A stretch of DNA of 16,260 bases, taken from NCBI GenBank assembly GCA_050944455.1, contig JBMNRC010000036.1:1-16260 (forward strand). Reading direction: 5' to 3'. Shown one piece after another: positions 1 through 5,628 of the stretch; position 1 is the first letter of the stretch, and every line of letters starts with the position of its first letter. The notes beneath the pieces are model-generated. The model was not told the origin of the DNA and ran no database searches. It saw only the letters and a program-made list of their open reading frames with translations. Source of the DNA: Anthropogastromicrobium sp050944455 (GTDB lineage: Bacteria > Bacillota > Clostridia > Lachnospirales > Lachnospiraceae). Made by a program: the position numbers and the translations under genes.

Positions 1-4
1 TGGG

Positions 5-38
5 GTGTGCGGCGCGGAGGTCTTCCCGCGCCGCACAC
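5..38 (+). terminator. Hairpin at window start, possible terminator of an upstream gene
   Basis: A perfect 13-bp stem (5-17 with 26-38, GTGTGCGGCGCGG and its complement) closes an 8-nt loop and is followed by TTCTGCTTT. The stem is very stable but the T tract is weak. It overlaps the first unit of the 58-bp repeat. The third repeat unit can form a shorter similar stem (GCGCGG with CCGCGC). The gene it would terminate lies outside the window. Confidence 0.45.
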
Positions 39-166
39 TTCTGCTTTGTAAAGAGGCGAAGGTGGACCTGCGCGGCAGTCTGCCTGTGCCTCACGCCCCT
101 GTTTTGTAAAGAGGTGAAGGAGGACCTGCGCGGAGGTCTTCCCGGCCGCGCGCCCCTGCTTTGCAG
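13..166. repeat. 58-bp GC-rich tandem repeat, about 2.7 copies
   Basis: Copies start at 13, 71 and 129, exactly 58 bp apart. Each begins CGCGG and the first two share a block reading TTTGTAAAGAGG-GAAGG (44-62 and 102-120). The third copy decays after CTGCTTTG (157-164). A weaker echo lies 60 bp further on, where GCAGCGCG recurs at 163 and 223. The array may extend upstream of the window. No reading frame across it resembles a protein, so it is treated as non-coding. The rest of the interval up to about 345 shows nothing recognisable. Confidence 0.75.
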
Positions 167-378
167 CGCGTTGAAAGGGACTCTGGGTGTTGAAAACCCT
201 CGCGCTGGGCGCTGTGTACTAAGCAGCGCGCTGAGGGAATCCGGTGCCGCGAAGAAAATCCGGTCAGATGGACAGACAGCTTTTCAGATAGGTCCGACGT
301 CCGTTGTGCCGGAATCCGCGGCCGTTTATCAGGAAAAATCAACGTAAAAAAATTTAAAGAATTTTACATGTTTATGTA

Positions 379-408
379 TTGACAGCGGCTGGAAGTGCTC
401 TGTAAAAT
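379..408 (+). promoter_or_regulatory. Sigma-A type promoter of the secreted protein gene
   Basis: TTGACA (379-384) and TAAAAT (403-408) are separated by 18 bp, with an A/T-rich stretch just upstream (about 344-375) resembling an UP element. Transcription would start near 415, giving a leader of about 220 nt before the start codon at 635. Confidence 0.75.
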
Positions 409-437
409 AATCGCGGAAGAACCGCGGGCCTGCGAAA

Positions 438-478
438 AACGCTTTGAAAACCGCTGTTTATCTGGTTTTCAGGGCGTT
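438..478 (+). other. Leader hairpin, 15 bp, in the 5' UTR of the secreted protein gene
   Basis: 438-452 (AACGCTTTGAAAACC) pairs along its full length with 464-478 (GGTTTTCAGGGCGTT), using two G-U wobbles, around an 11-nt loop. It lies about 25 nt into the predicted transcript. No T run follows, so it is not a classical terminator. It could stabilise the mRNA or be part of a cis-acting element. The rest of the leader (479-617) is GC-rich with no riboswitch I recognise. Confidence 0.5.
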
Positions 479-634
479 CAGACATCGGTCATCGGCGGTT
501 CGGCCAGACAGACGATTTAGCCGGACAGACGGCATGCCGGGGGGCGGCCTTCTGCCGGGCAGGATTGTTTCGGGTGTGCCCCGGACGGAGAATCCGGCTC
601 CGCAGCGCGGGCGCATCAAAGGAGGATGATCAGT

Positions 635-1972
635 ATGAAAAAGTATCAGGCAGCCATAGCGGCGGCAATGACGGCAGTGCTGGCATTCGGAAGCCAGTCC
701 GCGGTATTCGCGGCAGAAACCACCACGGCAGCGGGACAGCAGACGGAAACCACAGCGGCAGCGGAGGCGGAGACCAGCGCGGACGAACCTCTTGTGCTTT
801 CCGATGATCCGTACAGCTTTGAGCTTTCCTACGGCGGGGAAGTTTACCAGTTCCCGATGACCTACGCGGATTTCACGGAAAAAGGCTGGGTTTACGACGG
901 CGACGACACGGACTATCTCGAGGCATGGAGCAGCTACACCACTCTGGTATTCAAGAACGGCGACAATACCGCTTACGTTGAGGCCGCAAACTTCGACATC
1001 AACGCCCTTCCGCTCAGCGAGTGCTGGATCATCGGCATTCAGTTCGATTCCAGCATGATCACCGATACTTCGGTGGAAATCCTGATTCCGGGCGGATTCA
1101 AATTCGGCGAGGCGATGAAGGACGACGTTCTCGCGGCATACGGCACGGCGACGAGCGAGTACGCCGGCAGTATGTATACCGAGGAAACCTATACCAGCGA
1201 CACCTATTCCGAGTGGAAAATCAGGTTTGATATCGACACCAATGTCCTGAGCGGCGTTGATCTGGAAAACTATGTTGAGCCGGAAAATTTCGAGTACGGT
1301 GAGATCAGCACCGTGGAACCTGTCCTGAATACCGGCTACACGACTCCGGAAGCTCTGACCGATGATCCTGCAGATTACATCGTCAATCTAGACGGCGATC
1401 TTTATCAGCTGCCGGCGCCGCTTACCGCGTTCGAGGCAAACGGCTGGACTGTTAACGAGTCCGATTCCGACGCGTGGGAACAGGGAAGCGGAAGCGGTTT
1501 CGTCACGCTTACCAGGAACAACAAGAATATCAGCGTACAGGTTCGCAACTACGACTACAACGCGGTTCCTGTTGACTACGCCTTTGTCTTCTCTTTCCAG
1601 AGCGATCAGAGCAACGCGATCCCGCTTGAAATCTTCTCCGGAATCAGCAATACGATGTCTGAGACGGACCTGACGACGGCGCTCGGCGACACGGAAGTTA
1701 CAATTGACCAGTCCGGCGACTACACTTACTACAACATCAATCCGGATCCGGAATCCACACTGGACGGCTATCAGATCTGCACGACCGGAGGATCGGTCGT
1801 ATCCATCGACATCTGGTACATGCCGGATCTCTCGGTTGTTGAGGAGACTTACGGAGCGGCAGCAGAGACAGAAACAGAGACAGACGCAGCAGCGGAAACA
1901 GATGCATCGACTGACGCATCGACAGACGCGACAACAGAATCAACAACAGCAGCGGCACAGGGAGCAGTATAA
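635..1972 (+). CDS. Secreted protein with two copies of an unknown domain
   Basis: A 445-residue protein that I do not recognise. Residues 1-26 form a signal peptide (KK, hydrophobic core, cleavage near VFA|AE), followed by a Thr/Ala/Glu-rich linker to about 50. Two related domains follow. One starts at GGEVYQFP (67), the other at DGDLYQLP (253), and both continue with an aromatic-rich pattern and F/GW-type spacing (TEKGW at 81-85, EANGW at 267-271). The C-terminus (408-445) is low complexity, rich in Thr, Glu, Asp and Ala. There is no LPXTG motif, membrane anchor or catalytic motif, so it is probably released or loosely wall-associated. The start at 635 is preferred over an in-frame ATG at 626 because AAAGGAGG (618-625) lies at ideal distance from 635. 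It is probably monocistronic behind the promoter at 379. The function is unknown. Confidence 0.9.
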   Translation: MKKYQAAIAAAMTAVLAFGSQSAVFAAETTTAAGQQTETTAAAEAETSADEPLVLSDDPYSFELSYGGEVYQFPMTYADFTEKGWVYDGDDTDYLEAWSSYTTLVFKNGDNTAYVEAANFDINALPLSECWIIGIQFDSSMITDTSVEILIPGGFKFGEAMKDDVLAAYGTATSEYAGSMYTEETYTSDTYSEWKIRFDIDTNVLSGVDLENYVEPENFEYGEISTVEPVLNTGYTTPEALTDDPADYIVNLDGDLYQLPAPLTAFEANGWTVNESDSDAWEQGSGSGFVTLTRNNKNISVQVRNYDYNAVPVDYAFVFSFQSDQSNAIPLEIFSGISNTMSETDLTTALGDTEVTIDQSGDYTYYNINPDPESTLDGYQICTTGGSVVSIDIWYMPDLSVVEETYGAAAETETETDAAAETDASTDASTDATTESTTAAAQGAV

Positions 1973-2471
1973 ACGATAACTTCCCGGTTTTTAGGACTGA
2001 TTTCGCTGCCTGGGCGGTGGTCCTCCGTCGGCTTCCGGCCTTCGGACAGGGCTTCCTGCGGAGACCTCCATCCTTGTTGTATTTGCCCCGTTTTGTGCCG
2101 GCCGGTACACCAGGTTTCCTGCGGGCGCTGCCATCTTTGCTGACATCGTTTCGCTTCGTGCCAGCCTCACTCCCGGCTTGCGGGGAATGACCTTTCCATC
2201 CGCATCGTACTGCTTATGATGGAATCCTTTCTTTGACCCCGTCTTCCTCTGCCGGCGTCATCTCCTGTGAGCTGACAATGCTGTACAGTCCTTTGTCATC
2301 GATGGATTTCTGCAGCCCTGCCGCGTTGATTTTTGCGGTGATTGTTTTCTGTCCATCAACGGTCTTCTTCGGGAAGGTGAACCTGCTGCTGAACTTCGAA
2401 TCAACAGCAGGTTCCTGTCCGGCAGTGAGGGCATTTCCGGCAACGGCCAGCACTTTTTAGTGGTTCTTCAT
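1973..2471 (-). pseudogene. Decayed gene with basic 21-residue C-terminal repeats
   Basis: Reading the minus strand from ATG 2471, the frame gives MKNH, then TAA (2459-2457), then a protein-like stretch (KVLAVAGNALTAGQ... to EEDGVKE, ending at 2214). The reading then continues only by changing frame. From about 2230 one frame reads KGFHHKQYDADG and RKPG; from about 2160 another reads TKRNDVSKDG, RRKPGVPAG, TKRGKYNKDGG and RRKP, running out around 1985. The shared pattern is TKR-x-x-x-x-K/A-DG-x-x-R-R/K-KPGV. Several independent lesions (one stop, at least two frameshifts) mark it as broken. No ribosome binding site precedes the ATG, so the true N-terminus may also be missing. The intact protein would have had a lysine/arginine-rich repeat tail that could bind nucleic acid or an anionic surface. 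The family is not recognised. Confidence 0.55.
2053..2190 (-). repeat. 63-bp degenerate tandem repeat inside the decayed gene
   Basis: TTCCTGCGG recurs at 2053 and 2116 (63 bp apart), each followed by a similar CCATC-TTG and CGTTT-GTGCC pattern. A third, more diverged unit begins near 2171 at 62 bp spacing, which accounts for one frameshift. On the minus strand the units encode the basic 21-residue repeats. Confidence 0.6.
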
Positions 2472-2496
2472 TTCTGTATAATCTTATCCCGCTAGT

Positions 2497-2522
2497 TTGA
2501 CAAGATTATCTATTTGTATGAT
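2497..2522 (+). promoter_or_regulatory. Tentative promoter of the lipoprotein gene
   Basis: TTGACA (2497-2502) precedes TATGAT (2517-2522), but the 14-bp gap is shorter than the usual 16-18, so the pairing is uncertain. An inverted repeat, ATAATCTT (2478-2485) with AAGATTAT (2502-2509), overlaps the -35 and could be an operator. Confidence 0.35.
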
Positions 2523-2547
2523 TCGATAGCAGAAAGAGGAGAAAAGT

Positions 2548-3816
2548 ATGAGAAAGAAAATAATCGCTGTTATTCTGACAAGCATGATAGCTGCGGCAGG
2601 TTTAGCCGGATGCGGCAAAGAAGATGCGAATGCTGCCAATGCGGAAACAACCGAAGAAACAGCAAACGCGTCTGAAAGCGCGGCAGGCTACGGCGACTGG
2701 AAAGACAATATCGGATATACCCTTACTCCATTCAACGGCGTTTCATATGAAGATATTTATTTTGCCCGCGTCGCTGTATCCGAGGACGATATGGGAGAAG
2801 AGTGGAATCAGCCCTGGTACGCTTTCAATGATATGCTGATGCAGGATGACAATGCAGTCGCATATAAAGAAATTGCCCAGAATTTCAATCCCGATGAAGA
2901 AGAGTCAGAAGAAAGTATGCTGGCTCTCTTTGATGCGGTATTTGCAGACTTTGGCAAAACGCCGGCAGATGTCTTTGGTGACCTCAGTATGTATGAGTGC
3001 ACATACGAATACGTGCTGGACGCGGATGGGGCAGAAATGAATGATGACCAGAATCATTTATACAGGGAGTCACTGTATAGTTGTACCGAGATACCTGACA
3101 GTGAATTATCCGAGACGTTCATCAGACGCGGCGTTTTCATTGACTATGACGGCAATCATTACGAAGGCGATAACGGACATGCTTACTGCTACTATGACAA
3201 GAAGAATGGGATCCAGTACATCCTCTCAGATACCTGGGAAGCATACCAGGCAGGCAGTTCTCTTGGGAGCAATACGACCGTCGGTTCTCTGATTAAGTCA
3301 CCAGATGCCATGACATTGGTATCTGTCGAAAAGGAGTTCGATGGATACAGAGCCAAATATACAACGCCGATCAGTAATATCCAGAGCGAATCAAACCTAT
3401 ATGAAGGTTTCATTGAATCCATGCCGGATGATATGGAGGCCCCCGTATATATTTACTTGTACAAAGATGGGACGCTGAAATCCATTGAAATTGATGCCAG
3501 AGTCGATAAGGACAGCTTCGAGTCTGAGCCCTTCACAGTGCGCGATGATGACACCTTTAAAGTCACATCGCTGATAATCAAAGCTGATTATTCCATTCCG
3601 GCTTATGAGGCTTTGGACGGGGATCCGGAAAATGGTAATACATCAGCAACCTGCCCGTACAGAACCGATATTCCGAGCAAAGACGATGAAGTCAGATTCG
3701 ATTATACGGAAGCGGATGCAAATTTCTGGTTATATGGCGGAAACGACAGTATTCAGACACCGCAGGATTATGTGGACTACTTTGACGTCAAATACATGAC
3801 TGGAAGTGAAGAATAA
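2548..3816 (+). CDS. Putative lipoprotein of unknown function
   Basis: A 422-residue exported lipoprotein. The N-terminus has two lysines, a hydrophobic core and the lipobox LAGC with Cys22 as the lipidated residue. A short Ala/Glu/Thr-rich tether follows (about 23-45). The mature part is acidic and rich in Asp, Glu, Tyr and aromatics, with no transmembrane helix or enzymatic motif that I recognise. AGAGGAGAAA about 7 nt upstream sets the start. The gene stands alone between a decayed minus-strand gene and a strong terminator. Its coding sequence is visibly richer in A and T (codons such as GAA, TAT, ATT, GAT) than the GC-rich genes around it, which suggests later acquisition or different selection. 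The protein should sit on the outer face of the membrane. The function is unknown. Confidence 0.88.
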   Translation: MRKKIIAVILTSMIAAAGLAGCGKEDANAANAETTEETANASESAAGYGDWKDNIGYTLTPFNGVSYEDIYFARVAVSEDDMGEEWNQPWYAFNDMLMQDDNAVAYKEIAQNFNPDEEESEESMLALFDAVFADFGKTPADVFGDLSMYECTYEYVLDADGAEMNDDQNHLYRESLYSCTEIPDSELSETFIRRGVFIDYDGNHYEGDNGHAYCYYDKKNGIQYILSDTWEAYQAGSSLGSNTTVGSLIKSPDAMTLVSVEKEFDGYRAKYTTPISNIQSESNLYEGFIESMPDDMEAPVYIYLYKDGTLKSIEIDARVDKDSFESEPFTVRDDDTFKVTSLIIKADYSIPAYEALDGDPENGNTSATCPYRTDIPSKDDEVRFDYTEADANFWLYGGNDSIQTPQDYVDYFDVKYMTGSEE

Positions 3817-3923
3817 TCCAGGATACTCTTAACAGCAAGAACGTACATTGGCATCATAGCAGGAGCACATGCTTCAAGGGAACAGGCAGACGACAGACTG
3901 TCCGGCTGCGGCGCGGAATACAG

Positions 3924-3960
3924 GCCGCGGAGAATCAAACAGATTCTCCGCGGCTTTTGT
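3924..3960 (+). terminator. Rho-independent terminator after the lipoprotein gene
   Basis: A perfect 13-bp stem (3924-3936 GCCGCGGAGAATC with 3942-3954) closes a 5-nt AAACA loop and is followed by TTTTGT. It lies 108 nt past the lipoprotein stop and isolates it from the ATPase-helicase operon. The rest of the interval up to the next promoter (3961-4120) holds nothing recognisable. Confidence 0.88.
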
Positions 3961-4127
3961 GATACTCTGAGTTGGCAGCGATGGCGCTGGGCGGACTCCG
4001 GATGGAATCCCTGATGTTTCACAAATCTTCTGCCATGCAGCCGGAGAACATGGCCTGCGGTACACCTGCCGGCTTCGTACACTGTCAGCTCTGAATTTTT
4101 CAAAATGTAGCGACAGGCGGCAATTTA

Positions 4128-4136
4128 TGGTAAAAT
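4128..4136 (+). promoter_or_regulatory. Extended -10 promoter of the ATPase-helicase operon
   Basis: TGG followed by TAAAAT (4131-4136) is an extended -10 element. The matching -35 region is poor (TAGCGA at 4108-4113 at 17-bp spacing), which is common for extended -10 promoters. Transcription would start near 4143, leaving a leader of about 65 nt. Confidence 0.5.
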
Positions 4137-4207
4137 AATTCAGTGCCAGAACACAGCAGAAAGTTATATTGCCATTGTTTCCCGGAAGGGAACAGAGGAG
4201 AGTTATT

Positions 4208-5584
4208 TTGCCAGAAGAACAGAAAAGAAAAATCCCCAGCCGGATAGCCAATGCCGTCATTCAGTCGCTCAAGGGCGGCGTTGTCCCCCGGATCGGGCTT
4301 CCCTATATCACGGTGGGACGCCGGAACGAGATCGACGCTCTGCTGTCCGACATTGACATTATCGCGGACGGCGGCGCGTCATTCCGTTTTATCGTCGGAA
4401 AATACGGCAGCGGAAAAAGCTTTCTGCTCCAGACAATCCGGAGCTACGCGATGGACCGCGGTTTTGTCGTTGTGGACGCCGACCTGTCACCGGAGAGACG
4501 CCTTGTCGGAAACAAAGGGCAGGGCCTGGCGACCTACCGCGAACTGATCACCAACATGTCCACGAAGACCCGCCCGGAGGGCGGCGCCCTTCCCCTGATT
4601 CTCGAGAAATGGATCCAGAACATCCAGGCGCAGACCGCGGCGGACGGCATCGCCGCCGATTCGCCGTTTTTCGAGGCGGCGGTGGAACAGAAAATCTACA
4701 CGGTGATCAATTCCATGAGCGAGATGGTCCATGGCTTTGATTTCGCGAAGCTCCTGACGCTCTATTACCGGAGCTATGCATCCGGCGACGACGAGATGCG
4801 GTCAAAGGTGATCCGCTGGTTCCGGGGTGAGTACTCCACGAAGACGGAAGCGAAAAACGATCTCGGCGTGAACATCATCATTACGGACGATTCCTGGTAC
4901 GAGTACATGAAGCTGTTCGCCTGGTTCCTGGTGCAGGCGGGATACCGCGGGATGATGATCATGATCGACGAGCTCGTGAATATCTACAAAATCCCGAACA
5001 CGATCACCCGGCAGAGCAATTATGAGAAAATCCTGACGATGTATAACGACACGCTGCAGGGGAAGGCGCGGTACCTTGGCTTTATCATGTGCGGGACGCC
5101 CCAGTGCGTGGAGGATACGAGGCGCGGCATCTACAGCTACGAAGCGCTGCGCTCGAGACTGCAGGAAGGCAAGTTTTCGAGGGAAGGCATGCGCGACCTG
5201 CTGGGGCCGGTGATTCACCTGGAGCCCCTGACGGCGGAAGAGATGCTGGTGCTCTGCGGCAAACTTTCGGATATCCACGCGCAGCTGTATCATTACCAGC
5301 CCAGATTTACGGATGAGGACCTGGCTTTCTTCATCAAAATTGAGTACAGCCGGATCGGCGCTGACTCGCATATCACGCCCCGTGAAGTCATCCGGGATTT
5401 CATCGAGGTGGCGGATATCCTCTACCAGCGCCCCGAGCTTTCAGTGCAGGACGTGCTGAATTCGGACGATTTCACCTACGCGAAGGACGAACTCTCCGAG
5501 AACGCAGACGCCGCGGTGCTTTCCGCTTCCCCGGAGGACAAGTCGGGCAGCAAAGAACAGGGCTTCGCGGAATTCACGCTGTGA
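4208..5584 (+). CDS. BrxD-like P-loop ATPase (BREX ATP-binding domain, DUF2791-type)
   Basis: A 458-residue P-loop NTPase. Walker A is GKYGSGKS (64-71) and Walker B ends in MIMIDE (Asp254-Glu255). The stretches GASFRFIVGKYGSGKS, VVVDADLSPERRL and GQGLATYRE are the hallmark of the BREX-type ATP-binding family (BrxD and its TerB-linked relatives). Such proteins are inferred to couple ATP hydrolysis to DNA handling with a partner helicase; this is not shown biochemically for this subgroup. The start is taken as TTG 4208 because GAGGAG (4195-4200) lies 7 nt before it. An upstream in-frame TTG (4169) lacks a binding site. The stop overlaps an upstream GTG, and the helicase start lies 44 nt downstream, so the two are one operon. 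The C-terminal 25 residues are an acidic, Ser/Ala-rich tail. Confidence 0.88.
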   Translation: MPEEQKRKIPSRIANAVIQSLKGGVVPRIGLPYITVGRRNEIDALLSDIDIIADGGASFRFIVGKYGSGKSFLLQTIRSYAMDRGFVVVDADLSPERRLVGNKGQGLATYRELITNMSTKTRPEGGALPLILEKWIQNIQAQTAADGIAADSPFFEAAVEQKIYTVINSMSEMVHGFDFAKLLTLYYRSYASGDDEMRSKVIRWFRGEYSTKTEAKNDLGVNIIITDDSWYEYMKLFAWFLVQAGYRGMMIMIDELVNIYKIPNTITRQSNYEKILTMYNDTLQGKARYLGFIMCGTPQCVEDTRRGIYSYEALRSRLQEGKFSREGMRDLLGPVIHLEPLTAEEMLVLCGKLSDIHAQLYHYQPRFTDEDLAFFIKIEYSRIGADSHITPREVIRDFIEVADILYQRPELSVQDVLNSDDFTYAKDELSENADAAVLSASPEDKSGSKEQGFAEFTL

Positions 5585-5628
5585 GAGGAGAGGGTATTCC
5601 GCGGACCGGTTTCCGGAGGGGATTTACA

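Noticed and set aside
13..166. 58-bp repeats as a CRISPR array or a small coding gene
   Set aside because: Similarity runs across the whole unit rather than alternating conserved and unique parts. The open frames crossing it on both strands have no ribosome binding site or protein character.
626..634. ATG at 626 as the start of the secreted protein
   Set aside because: It directly abuts the AAAGGAGG element, leaving no spacing. The ATG at 635 has ideal spacing and gives a better signal peptide.
4169..4207. TTG at 4169 as the start of the BrxD-like ATPase
   Set aside because: It has no ribosome binding site. The TTG at 4208 has GAGGAG at 7 nt, and family similarity begins only after it.
3777..4260. 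Minus-strand frames between the lipoprotein and the ATPase
   Set aside because: They run through the strong terminator at 3924-3954 and the promoter at 4128, and show no protein-like motifs.
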